NCBI GenBank assembly: GCA_016841125.1
Contig: JAENZU010000184.1
Coordinates: 1 to 6,938, forward strand
Direction: 5' to 3'
DNA: 6,938 nucleotides
Origin: Melioribacter sp.
GTDB taxonomy: Bacteria; Bacteroidota; Ignavibacteria; Ignavibacteriales; Melioribacteraceae
Shown here in pieces: positions 1 to 5,567 of this stretch; the stretch's first letter is position 1; each line of letters starts with the position of its first letter. The notes under the pieces are model-generated. The model saw only the letters and a program-made list of their open reading frames with translations. It had not been told where the DNA came from and did not search any database. The position numbers were made by a program, and so were the translations under genes.

Positions 1-5
1 AATAT

Positions 6-692
6 TTAGGGACGGTGGTCGAACAGTCTGCCGTCCTTCATTTCATAAACTCTATCGGCTAATTTAACCAATTCCGGGTTATGTGTAACAATAAGAAATG
101 TAAGACCTAAATCATTTTTCAGATCATTAAACATTTTATGAAGAATCTCGGAGTTTGCTGAATCAAGATTTCCGGTAGGTTCATCCGCAAAAATTATATC
201 AGGTTCATTTGCAAGCGCCCTTGCTACAGCAACTCTCTGCTGCTCACCGCCGGAAAGTTCGGCAGGTTTATGATCAAATCTTTCATTCAGCCCAACAATA
301 TCAAGCAATTCATGCGCTTTAACCAAAGCTTGCGTTAAAGATTCACCGCCAATCATTCTTGCCAACGCTACATTTTCCGCCGCGGTAAACTCCGGCAGAA
401 GATGATGAAACTGAAAAACAAATCCGATATGAGTATTTCTAAATTTCGAAAGTTTGTCATCGGAAAGAGAAAATATCTCTATATCTTTGAGTAAAACTTT
501 TCCGGAATCGGGTTTATCCAAACCGCTTAAAATATGAAGCAGTGTACTTTTACCGGCGCCGGAAGCACCCACAATCTCCGTAATTTCATTCGAGGCGATC
601 TCAATCGATATTTCCTTCAAAATATGCAGGCTCTGTTCTTTCGATTTAAAAAACGTTTTATTAATATTTTCTGCTTTTAAAATTATTGACAT
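6..692 (-). CDS. lolD: LolD, ATPase of the lipoprotein-releasing ABC transporter
   Basis: This is the cytoplasmic ATPase that powers LolCDE, which extracts outer-membrane lipoproteins from the inner membrane for carriage across the periplasm. With the start at 692 it is 228 aa, the usual size. Every ABC motif is present: Walker A GASGAGKST (42-50), Q-loop Q94 within FQFHHLLPEF (a LolD hallmark), signature LSGGEQQR (146-153), Walker B IIFADEP (166-172), D-loop GNLD (174-177) and switch H204. Walker A has Ala where most LolD proteins have Pro. I chose ATG 692 because it follows the stop of the upstream permease gene by 4 nt, has GGGA 8 nt upstream (701-704), and the protein then begins as LolD proteins do. 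A TTG at 719 or ATG at 716 would lengthen it by up to 9 residues and overlap the permease. It is the last gene of the operon. MacB-type or FtsE ATPases are close relatives, but the Q-loop context and the LolC/E neighbours favour LolD. Confidence 0.95.
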   Translation of the reverse strand: MSIILKAENINKTFFKSKEQSLHILKEISIEIASNEITEIVGASGAGKSTLLHILSGLDKPDSGKVLLKDIEIFSLSDDKLSKFRNTHIGFVFQFHHLLPEFTAAENVALARMIGGESLTQALVKAHELLDIVGLNERFDHKPAELSGGEQQRVAVARALANEPDIIFADEPTGNLDSANSEILHKMFNDLKNDLGLTFLIVTHNPELVKLADRVYEMKDGRLFDHRP

Positions 693-696
693 AAAA

Positions 697-1926
697 TCAT
701 TCCCATTTGATGGCATCAATAACCGGAATTTTTGATGCTCGTTTTGCGGGGTAGAGTGATGCTAAAAACGTTAATAAAATAGACATTCCGCTTATTGCAA
801 TTATATCTGAAAATCTTAATTCGATAGGCAAAGACGCAATAATATATTTTGCAGGATCCAGCGGGTAAAAATTGTACTGAATCTGAAGATAACAAACTGC
901 TAATCCAAGAATAGTTCCTGCCAAGGTTCCAATAAGTCCTATCAGCATTCCTTCAAACATAAAAATTCTTAAGATAGATTTATTCGTAACTCCGATGGCG
1001 CGAAGCACGCCGATATCTTTTTTCTTTTCAATTACCGACATGGTTAACGAACCCAAAATATTAAATGTTGCGACTGCTATTATTAGACATAGAATAATAT
1101 AGGCAGCCCATCGTTCCAAAATCATTACAGTGTATAAATCCTTGTGAAGATCATACCAGGAATCAACTGAAAAAAGTGAGTTGTCCAATTTTGATTGAAG
1201 AATACTTTTTACTTCATCCGCATCCTCAATATCATGGAGACGAATTTCGAATCCCGTAAATTGATTTTTTAATCCCAAAAGCTGCTGCCCTGATTCAAGA
1301 GAAGTAAAAACATATTTTGAATCATATTCTCTATTGCTGGTTTCGAAAATTCCTGTTACGAGAAAATTCATCGTTTTGGGTAAAGAGAGATTAAAGACAG
1401 TCCGCTCCAAATTGTTGAATGATGTAACTGTTACTGTATCTCCGAGCCGCTTGAATAACCGCATGTGTATCGGTAACCCGATAATAATTTTGTCAATATC
1501 ATCAGTGCTATTAATATCGAATTTTCCCGAGAATAAACTATTCTGCACACCCCAGGATTCTTCGTCAGCTTTCGGCGAAATTCCCTTTAAGTTCAGCACT
1601 TCGTAAGTATTATCACTGATGAGTACAACTTTTCCTTCAACAAAAGGGGAGGATGATTCAATCTCTTCCATTCCGTTTAATAAAATGTTGAGTGAATCTA
1701 TTTTCGAAAATCCTTTTTCGGAAATTACCGTAATTCTTACGTGCGGATCAAAATTAATTAGAATTGATTTAACCAAAGATCCGAATCCGTTAAAAACCGA
1801 GAGAACAATAATTAGAGCTGCAACACCAATTGTTATGCCCGCAGTTGATAATATCGAAATTATAGAAATGAAATTAATCTTATGTTTCGATTTCAAATAT
1901 CTTTTTGCGATAAAGAATTCAAACAT
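697..1926 (-). CDS. lolC/lolE: LolC/LolE-family lipoprotein-releasing permease (second of the pair)
   Basis: Inner-membrane subunit of the LolCDE complex, 409 aa, the normal family length. The layout is the family's: a short cytoplasmic N-terminus (FIAKRYLKSK), TM1 at about residues 20-46 ending in the hallmark VLSVFNGF, a periplasmic domain of about 220 residues, then three closely spaced membrane segments near 272-298, 322-348 and 373-397. Between TM2 and TM3, EKKKDIGVLRAIG is the FtsX-superfamily coupling region expected to contact LolD. The C-terminus DAIKWE matches the usual A-[IL]-[RK]-[YFW]-[ED] ending. The start codon overlaps the upstream gene's stop by one base (TAATG), and GAGG lies 8 nt before it (1935-1938), so translational coupling is likely. 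Whether it plays the LolC part (chaperone LolA binding) or the LolE part (lipoprotein capture) cannot be told by eye. Confidence 0.92.
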   Translation of the reverse strand: MFEFFIAKRYLKSKHKINFISIISILSTAGITIGVAALIIVLSVFNGFGSLVKSILINFDPHVRITVISEKGFSKIDSLNILLNGMEEIESSSPFVEGKVVLISDNTYEVLNLKGISPKADEESWGVQNSLFSGKFDINSTDDIDKIIIGLPIHMRLFKRLGDTVTVTSFNNLERTVFNLSLPKTMNFLVTGIFETSNREYDSKYVFTSLESGQQLLGLKNQFTGFEIRLHDIEDADEVKSILQSKLDNSLFSVDSWYDLHKDLYTVMILERWAAYIILCLIIAVATFNILGSLTMSVIEKKKDIGVLRAIGVTNKSILRIFMFEGMLIGLIGTLAGTILGLAVCYLQIQYNFYPLDPAKYIIASLPIELRFSDIIAISGMSILLTFLASLYPAKRASKIPVIDAIKWE

Positions 1927-3152
1927 TAGTCGAACCTCAATGCACTAATCGGGTTTATTTTTGCCGCAATCATACTAGGAATAAATGAAGCCAGCATGCA
2001 AAGTAAAAATGTAATTACGGATATCAGCAGATATGTCTGCCACTCAATAAAAATAGGAACTTTCGAAATAAAATAAACTGAACTCGGCAAGGATATTATA
2101 TCAAAATCCCTTTGAATTATGCTTAAGGTTAATGCAAGCAGATTACCGGAAATTAAACCAATTAAAGAGCGATAAACGCCCTGGTAAAGAAATACTTTAA
2201 CTATCTGTTTACGTATGGCGCCCAATGATTTTAATATTCCGATGGCATTTGTTTTCTCAAGTACAATCATAAGCAAAGTACCAACAATATTGAACACTGC
2301 AACAATAATTATCAATCCGAGTACCAAAGGTATCGGCGCTTTCTGCAATTCCAGCCATGTAAAAATATTTTGATGTACTTTAAATATTGTTCTTACGTAA
2401 TAAGGATAGCCGAGAAATTCTGAAAGGTGATCCGATAGGCTGTCCACTTTTGAAATGTTGTTAAGCCGGATATTATAGCCGGATACCTCATTTTCCATTT
2501 CGAACATTTCCTGTACAACCTGCAGTGATGCGTAAATATTCACATCATCGTATTGTGCCATACCGCTTTCATAAATTCCGGAAACAATAAACTGCTGAAT
2601 TAGCGGGGGATTCTGAACCGAAGGAGGTTGATTTTTTCTTAAACCGAAAATTGTAACTTTGTCGTCGATATTTATAAAGAGTTTATCGGCTAATTTTTTA
2701 CCGACTACTAAATTTGGAAATTCGGAAGAATAGCCCAGATCAAATTTACCGCTTTGAATATAAGATTCTACCTGATTATTATTTTGCTCAGGATCCAAAC
2801 CGATAATTTCAATCCCTTCGGATAAACGCTTCGATTTTAATACCCCGTATTTTGAAGCAAATGGTGAAACACTTTCTAAATTATTACCTAATTCATCTTT
2901 TATTTCTCCCATCACATTTTTGTAATCGGGTAAGTTTCTTTTGCCGAATGCGGAGATATAAATATGGGAATTCAATTTCACAATTTTTTCGGAAACCGCA
3001 CGTTCAAAACCGTTTAAAACCGTTAATGCTATAATAACAACGGTAACTCCAAGGGCAATACCGATTATAGAAATAACCGATATTAATGAGATAAACTTAG
3101 AATCTCTTTTGGATCTTACATATTTGTTAGCAATAAAACGCGAAATTGACAT
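1926..3152 (-). CDS. lolC/lolE: LolC/LolE-family lipoprotein-releasing permease (first of the pair)
   Basis: Promoter-proximal gene of the lol operon, 408 aa. It shares the architecture of the next permease: N-terminal FIANKYVRSKR, TM1 at about 21-46 with the hallmark ALTVLNGFE (42-50), a periplasmic domain of about 220 residues, TM2 near 273-298, TM3 near 321-346 and TM4 near 374-396. The coupling segment EKTNAIGILKSLGA lies between TM2 and TM3, and the protein ends ISALRFD. The two permeases are clearly homologous but diverged, consistent with a LolC plus LolE heterodimer rather than a single LolF-type homodimer. Gene order permease-permease-ATPase differs from the lolC-lolD-lolE order of Escherichia coli. 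ATG 3152 fits the family N-terminus, but no Shine-Dalgarno sequence precedes it in a very AT-rich leader. The exact LolC or LolE assignment is undecided. Confidence 0.92.
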   Translation of the reverse strand: MSISRFIANKYVRSKRDSKFISLISVISIIGIALGVTVVIIALTVLNGFERAVSEKIVKLNSHIYISAFGKRNLPDYKNVMGEIKDELGNNLESVSPFASKYGVLKSKRLSEGIEIIGLDPEQNNNQVESYIQSGKFDLGYSSEFPNLVVGKKLADKLFINIDDKVTIFGLRKNQPPSVQNPPLIQQFIVSGIYESGMAQYDDVNIYASLQVVQEMFEMENEVSGYNIRLNNISKVDSLSDHLSEFLGYPYYVRTIFKVHQNIFTWLELQKAPIPLVLGLIIIVAVFNIVGTLLMIVLEKTNAIGILKSLGAIRKQIVKVFLYQGVYRSLIGLISGNLLALTLSIIQRDFDIISLPSSVYFISKVPIFIEWQTYLLISVITFLLCMLASFIPSMIAAKINPISALRFD

Positions 3153-3342
3153 TAGATAAATTTATAGTGAATAAAAAAATATGAAATAAAATATAAAGAA
3201 AATTTGACTAATTTAATCGGATATAATACATTAACAAGTCTATTTCTGATTTATATGTAAAAAATCTGCAAGCAGTTTTTCTCACGGATTTTCAGAATCA
3301 AAAATTGTTCTAAATTTCTTGTTTTTAGGTTTTACAATTTAT
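3153..3342. other. AT-rich intergenic region between the lol operon and the tRNA block
   Basis: No gene is visible here. The stretch must contain the leftward promoter for the lol operon and probably the rightward promoter for the tRNA block, but I cannot place either with confidence. On the plus strand a TTGACT (3204-3209) and a TATAAT (3222-3227) are only 12 bp apart, too close for a normal sigma-70 promoter. The right end (about 3290-3342) resembles the spacers that precede the next two repeat units: it shares a gatttt word, gttctaaa and an AT-rich run up to CGGGGCG. The tandem duplication downstream therefore included some 5' flank. Confidence 0.5.
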
Positions 3343-3426
3343 CGGGGCGTAGTCTCGCATAAGCGGGATAAACTCCTTTTTAGTTAGCGCGTCCCGACTT
3401 TGTCGGGAAGGTCGCAGGTTTTAATC
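3343..3426 (+). pseudogene. Decayed or remodelled tRNA-Pro-like unit 1
   Basis: It keeps the tRNA-Pro 5' acceptor strand CGGGGCG and TAG, the TTAGCGCG end of the D arm, and the AGGTCGCAGGTT variable-loop and T-stem segment. The T-arm 3' strand and acceptor 3' strand are missing, so no cloverleaf can form. The D arm is interrupted by TCTCGC-ATAA-GCGGGA (3353-3368; one G-T wobble) and following bases. The 17-nt anticodon arm is replaced by another 17-nt hairpin, TCCCGAC-TTT-GTCGGGA (3392-3408). It is unlikely to be a working tRNA. It could be a leader structure of the tRNA transcript or the relic of insertion by palindromic elements. Confidence 0.7.
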
Positions 3427-3475
3427 TTAAGATTTTAAGAAATGTTCTAAAAATATTGTTTTGAGTTTTAATTAT

Positions 3476-3559
3476 CGGGGCGTAGTCCCGCATGAGCGGG
3501 ATAAACTCCGCACCGGTTAGCGCGTCCCGACTTTGTCGGGAAGGTCGCAAGTTTTAATC
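3476..3559 (+). pseudogene. Decayed or remodelled tRNA-Pro-like unit 2
   Basis: Second copy, built like the first. The D-arm insert contains a fully paired hairpin TCCCGC-ATGA-GCGGGA (3486-3501), and the anticodon arm is TCCCGAC-TTT-GTCGGGA (3525-3541). Compared with the intact tRNA, a 27-nt segment stands where 6 nt (CGTAGT) belong. Its D-loop side (CCGGTTAGCGCG) matches the intact tRNA exactly, whereas unit 1 has drifted there (TTTTTAGTTAGCGCG). The sequence leaves the tRNA pattern at GTTTTAATC, with no acceptor 3' strand. Confidence 0.7.
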
Positions 3560-3608
3560 TAAAGATTTTAAGAAATGTTCTAAAAATATTGGTTTTAGTT
3601 ATAATTAT

Positions 3609-3683
3609 CGGGGCGTAGCGTAGTCCGGTTAGCGCGCCTGCTTTGGGAGCAGGAGGTCGCAGGTTCGAATCCTGCCGCCCCGA
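3609..3683 (+). tRNA. tRNA-Pro (anticodon TGG)
   Basis: Complete 75-nt cloverleaf. The acceptor CGGGGCG pairs with CGCCCCG (3676-3682) and the discriminator is A3683. The D stem is GCGT/GCGC. The anticodon arm CCTGC-TTTGGGA-GCAGG spans 3637-3653 with anticodon TGG at 3644-3646, reading CCA and, by wobble, other proline codons. The T arm is GCAGG-TTCGAAT-CCTGC. CCA is not encoded (CAA follows), so it needs the CCA-adding enzyme. It is the first intact gene of a five-tRNA block and the parent of the two degenerate copies upstream. Confidence 0.96.
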
Positions 3684-3733
3684 CAAGTTTTTTGAATTTG
3701 TGATTGAGTTATTAAGTTTACATTATAAAATGA

Positions 3734-3807
3734 GCGCCAGTAGCTCAATCGGATAGAGCAACGGCCTTCTAAGCCGTAGGTTAGTGGTTCGAGTCCACTC
3801 TGGCGTA
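3734..3807 (+). tRNA. tRNA-Arg (anticodon TCT)
   Basis: 74-nt cloverleaf. The acceptor GCGCCAG pairs with CTGGCGT (3800-3806), with a G-U first pair, and the discriminator is A3807. The D arm is GCTC/GAGC. The anticodon arm is ACGGC-CTTCTAA-GCCGT with anticodon TCT at 3768-3770, reading AGA and AGG, the arginine codons that AT-rich genomes use most. The T arm is AGTGG-TTCGAGT-CCACT. CCA is not encoded. Confidence 0.95.
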
Positions 3808-3849
3808 CAGAATTTACTCATTTTATATCGCTTACTTACAGAATTAAAT

Positions 3850-3924
3850 GGTGGGCGTAGCTCAGTTGGTTAGAGCGTCTGGTTGTGGCCCAGAAGGTCG
3901 TGGGTTCAATCCCCATCGCTCACC
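3850..3924 (+). tRNA. tRNA-His (anticodon GTG)
   Basis: The acceptor GTGGGCG (3851-3857) pairs with CGCTCAC (3917-3923), with one G-U pair. The extra G at 3850 faces discriminator C3924; this G-1:C73 pair is the identity element of bacterial tRNA-His. The anticodon arm TCTGG-TTGTGGC-CCAGA carries GTG at 3885-3887. The T arm is GTGGG-TTCAATC-CCCAT, closed partly by wobble. CCA is not encoded. Confidence 0.95.
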
Positions 3925-3941
3925 CACTTCTTTTAACGAAC

Positions 3942-4015
3942 GGCCCCGTAGTGTAATTGGTTAACACGTCGCCCTTTCAAGGCGAAGAGTACGGGTTCAA
4001 GTCCCGTCTGGGTCA
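3942..4015 (+). tRNA. tRNA-Glu (anticodon TTC), copy 1
   Basis: 74 nt. D stem GTGT/ACAC, anticodon arm TCGCC-CTTTCAA-GGCGA with TTC at 3976-3978, T arm ACGGG-TTCAAGT-CCCGT. The acceptor strands are GGCCCCG and CTGGGTC (4008-4014), giving a C6-U67 mismatch and a G2-U71 wobble. Copy 2 has no such mismatch. From the D stem to the T stem the two copies differ by only one base, so recent duplication followed by acceptor-stem drift is likely. The discriminator is A4015 and CCA is not encoded. Confidence 0.93.
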
Positions 4016-4038
4016 CAAATAAAAATTTACTTAATTTC

Positions 4039-4112
4039 GGCCCTATGGTGTAACTGGTTAACACGTCGCCCTTTCAAGGCGAAGAGTACGGGTTCAAGTC
4101 CCGTTAGGGTCA
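4039..4112 (+). tRNA. tRNA-Glu (anticodon TTC), copy 2
   Basis: 74 nt with acceptor GGCCCTA paired to TAGGGTC (4105-4111) without mismatches (one G-U), anticodon TTC at 4073-4075, and the same anticodon and T arms as copy 1. The discriminator is A4112. It is the last gene of the block: the terminator stem starts 3 nt after the discriminator, so the mature 3' end must be cut from a very short trailer. CCA is not encoded. Confidence 0.95.
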
Positions 4113-4115
4113 CTA

Positions 4116-4141
4116 AGCTCCAACATTGTTGGGGCTTTTTT
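4116..4141 (+). terminator. Rho-independent terminator of the tRNA block
   Basis: A 9-bp stem AGCTCCAAC / GTTGGGGCT with one T-G wobble and a 3-nt loop ATT, followed directly by a run of six T. It lies right behind the last tRNA-Glu and separates the tRNA transcription unit from the cassette downstream. Confidence 0.9.
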
Positions 4142-4164
4142 CGTTTTAAACATACCTATAAAAT

Positions 4165-4173
4165 TTTCCTCAA
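4165..4173. repeat. Short direct repeat TTTCCTCAA, left edge of the cassette
   Basis: TTTCCTCAA occurs here, 24 nt after the tRNA terminator, and twice more at 5758-5766 and 5768-5776, immediately after the last cassette gene. The copies bracket the whole nuclease cassette and could mark the edges of an insertion. At 9 bp in AT-rich DNA, chance is a serious alternative. Confidence 0.3.
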
Positions 4174-4180
4174 TTTTAAC

Positions 4181-4209
4181 TTGACAATATTCCCTGGCTT
4201 TGATATGTT
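4181..4209 (+). promoter_or_regulatory. Strong extended -10 promoter of the HNH-nuclease cassette
   Basis: A consensus -35 TTGACA (4181-4186) is followed, after exactly 17 bp, by -10 TATGTT (4204-4209), with TG at 4201-4202 making an extended -10. TATGTTTA also nearly fits the TAnnTTTG box of Bacteroidota promoters. Transcription would start near 4216, inside the adjacent palindrome, leaving a leader of about 85-120 nt before the first small gene. It is the clearest promoter in the window. Confidence 0.75.
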
Positions 4210-4229
4210 TACCATACATTTGTATGGTA
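4210..4229. promoter_or_regulatory. Perfect 20-bp palindrome, probable operator
   Basis: TACCATACA and its exact complement TGTATGGTA are separated by TT. The palindrome begins at the base after the -10 box and covers the expected start site, the classic position for a repressor operator. The 2-nt loop makes an RNA hairpin role less likely. The binding protein is unknown. The sequence does not recur upstream of lexA, which argues against a LexA site. A dimeric regulator of the nuclease cassette is the simplest reading. Confidence 0.65.
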
Positions 4230-4337
4230 TTATTAAAATCAAACTGATCAATGTGACTTACGTGCCGAAGGTGTGCCAAATCAATTGATTAGTGATTATT
4301 GATGAATGATTATTTCAAATTATATTTGGGTGCAAAA

Positions 4338-4529
4338 ATGGAAGAAGAAAATTTAGTTTTTTATATTACAAAAGAAGATATTCAAGAAGAGGCGATGCGT
4401 AGAATTGGCAGGGAAATTAGTGAAGAAGAATTTCATTTAGTTAAAAAAGGTTTAGAAGGTGGACTCTTGACTGGGATTCATATAGTTTACGGAGCTATTT
4501 TTGAAGAAATAAGTAGAAAGGATGTTTGA
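4338..4529 (+). CDS. Small acidic protein of an EDIQ-type family, cassette gene 1
   Basis: About 63 residues; I do not recognise a named family. It starts with a likely beta-strand (LVFYIT), then KEDIQEEAMRRIGREISEEE, predicted helical, and ends in a hydrophobic amphipathic helix (GIHIVYGAIFEEI). It is clearly related to the small protein encoded at 5568-5756: both share Y-x-[IL]-T-x-EDIQ-x-x-A and a following RE-[IL]. I prefer ATG 4338, preceded by a weak GGGTG (4328-4332), because it gives the same length as that relative. ATG 4302 would add 12 residues and has no ribosome site. The stop overlaps the next start by one base (TGATG). It is first in the cassette, directly after the promoter and operator. 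No helix-turn-helix is evident, so a controller role is only a possibility; an accessory or nuclease-restraining role is equally open. Confidence 0.7.
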   Translation: MEEENLVFYITKEDIQEEAMRRIGREISEEEFHLVKKGLEGGLLTGIHIVYGAIFEEISRKDV

Positions 4530-4615
4530 TGAGTGTTCCAACCACAGAGATTTATTTGGGTGATAGTAAAGAAGTTTTAAAGAATATTGAAGATAATTTA
4601 ATACATATTTATTAG
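4529..4615 (+). pseudogene. 28-codon stub of a type II DNA methyltransferase
   Basis: Its ATG overlaps the stop of the preceding gene (TGATG). It encodes 28 residues before two in-frame TAG codons (4613-4618). The segment TTEIYLGDSKEVLKNIEDN matches the pattern that opens many beta-class N4-cytosine/N6-adenine methyltransferases (IYxGDSxEVLK, then a short stretch leading to motif IV, TSPPY or DPPY). Here the frame ends just before motif IV, so the catalytic motif, the AdoMet-binding motif and the target-recognition region are all absent. The nuclease gene follows 12 nt later, so there is no room for the rest. I infer a large internal deletion. The family match is from memory of the motif, not from a search. 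A short unrelated peptide gene is the alternative. Confidence 0.6.
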
Positions 4616-4627
4616 TAGAGCATTGTA

Positions 4628-5554
4628 ATGAGTTATGAAAGCATGATGTTAGAAAAACTTCAAATGCCTTCTAGAGAAAATGTAGAGAAGGTTTTATTAA
4701 AAGTATTATTTGAAAATAATGGAACGGTAAAAGAGTTTTCAAAAGATGAAAAAATAGTTGATATCATTGCTAACAAATTTGAACTATCAGAAAAACAAAG
4801 AGACGCATATTTAGAAACTATTTATCGTAAAGAAAATAGAGTTAAGAGATCAATTTTGTGGCATCGTTTGCTTTTTCGTGCTGCAGACTCTCTTGCAAAG
4901 AAAAAGTTGGTTTCGAGACCTACGAGTACAGTAAAACTTACAAACAAAAAAGAATGGATGTTAACCGAACTGGGTTTCGATAAAGTATTGAAATTATTAA
5001 ATATTCCCAAAGCTCAAAAAGATTATCTCCAAATTAAATCTTATGAGATTCAAAAAATTGTTAAAAAGCTTCAAAAAGTTTCACGACCTTTGAACTATAA
5101 TCCATTTACAGAGAAAAAAAGAAATAAAAGTTTGATTAAGGAAACTACTTTAAGATTAAGAGGCTTTAGACAAGCAGTTATTGAAGCATACGATAGTAAA
5201 TGCTCGGTTTGTGGATTAAAGATTTATTCTCCTAACCAATTATCTTGGGAGGTAGAAGCTGCACATATCGTTCCGCATCATGTTAAGGGTAAAGATGATA
5301 TTTTAAATGGCATCGCATTATGTCGTTTTCACCATTGGGCTTTTGATGTTGGATGGTTCACTTTGAATAATGATTATAGCATTCAAGTATCATCTAAAAT
5401 AAAAAAAATGCCAGAAGATTTTGGAAAAATAGCTAGCTCTGAATTATTGAATTTTGCAGGAAATAACTCAATGATTTTTTTGCCTATAACAAAAGAGATG
5501 TATCCACACGAAAATGCATTAGAATGGCACCGCCAAAACATTTTTTTTCAATAA
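4628..5554 (+). CDS. HNH restriction endonuclease with probable winged-helix N-terminus
   Basis: 308 aa. Residues of about 15-130 (VLLKVLFENNGTVKEF, then LWHRLLFRAADSLAKKKLV and MLTELGFDKVL) look like the Mrr_N type of winged-helix DNA-binding domain. A basic linker follows (about 140-175). The C-terminal part is an HNH_2-like nuclease: CSVC (C192, C195) and C232-x2-H235 suit a structural zinc, and H213 (AAHIVPHH), N227 (DILNG) and H236 (RFHHWAFD) form the His-Asn-His catalytic set. All are intact, so the enzyme looks active. Such proteins are type II restriction enzymes or methylation-dependent nucleases, and the methyltransferase stub upstream suggests the former. The reading frame is full length with no internal stop. 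No clear Shine-Dalgarno site precedes the start; translation may depend on coupling to the upstream frames. It is AT-rich compared with lexA, which suggests horizontal acquisition. Confidence 0.85.
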   Translation: MSYESMMLEKLQMPSRENVEKVLLKVLFENNGTVKEFSKDEKIVDIIANKFELSEKQRDAYLETIYRKENRVKRSILWHRLLFRAADSLAKKKLVSRPTSTVKLTNKKEWMLTELGFDKVLKLLNIPKAQKDYLQIKSYEIQKIVKKLQKVSRPLNYNPFTEKKRNKSLIKETTLRLRGFRQAVIEAYDSKCSVCGLKIYSPNQLSWEVEAAHIVPHHVKGKDDILNGIALCRFHHWAFDVGWFTLNNDYSIQVSSKIKKMPEDFGKIASSELLNFAGNNSMIFLPITKEMYPHENALEWHRQNIFFQ

Positions 5555-5567
5555 GCAAAATATTTTT

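Larger units (their letters stand above)
3343..3683 (+). repeat. 133-bp tandem repeat: two tRNA-Pro-like units ahead of an intact tRNA-Pro
   Basis: CGGGGCG, the 5' acceptor strand of tRNA-Pro, occurs at 3343, 3476 and 3609, exactly 133 bp apart both times. Units one (3343-3475) and two (3476-3608) match over their whole length at roughly 90 percent by eye. Each consists of a modified 5' part of tRNA-Pro plus about 50 bp of AT-rich spacer containing AAGAAATGTTCTAAAAATATTG. The third unit is the intact tRNA gene (3609-3683). The likely origin is tandem duplication of tRNA-Pro with its 5' flank, with the join inside the T loop, because the first two copies stop matching a tRNA at GGTTTTAATC. Confidence 0.85.

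Noticed and set aside
1334..1948. Plus-strand frames of 90 and 109 codons opposite the second permease gene
   Set aside because: They are shadows of a well-supported LolC/LolE-family gene and have no motif of their own.
3264..3282. A hairpin CTGC-AA-GCAG with A-run and T-run flanks as a terminator
   Set aside because: The loop is too short, and no gene on either strand ends there; it lies in the divergent promoter region.
3600..3605. TATAAT as the -10 box of the intact tRNA-Pro
   Set aside because: It is only 3 nt before the mature 5' end, so transcription would begin inside the tRNA.
3343..3608. A CRISPR array
   Set aside because: The repeat unit is 133 bp with similar spacers derived from tRNA flanks; there are no short repeats with unique spacers and no cas genes.
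3468..3686. A 72-codon minus-strand frame beginning MSGRQDSNLRPPAPKAG
   Set aside because: It is the antisense translation of tRNA-Pro and repeat unit 2, a well-known spurious protein in databases.
4210..4229. The palindrome as a LexA operator, given the nearby lexA
   Set aside because: No copy of it is present upstream of lexA, which would be expected of an autoregulated repressor.
4094..4279. A 61-codon minus-strand frame over the cassette promoter
   Set aside because: It runs through the promoter, the terminator hairpin and into tRNA-Glu, and has no ribosome site or family resemblance.
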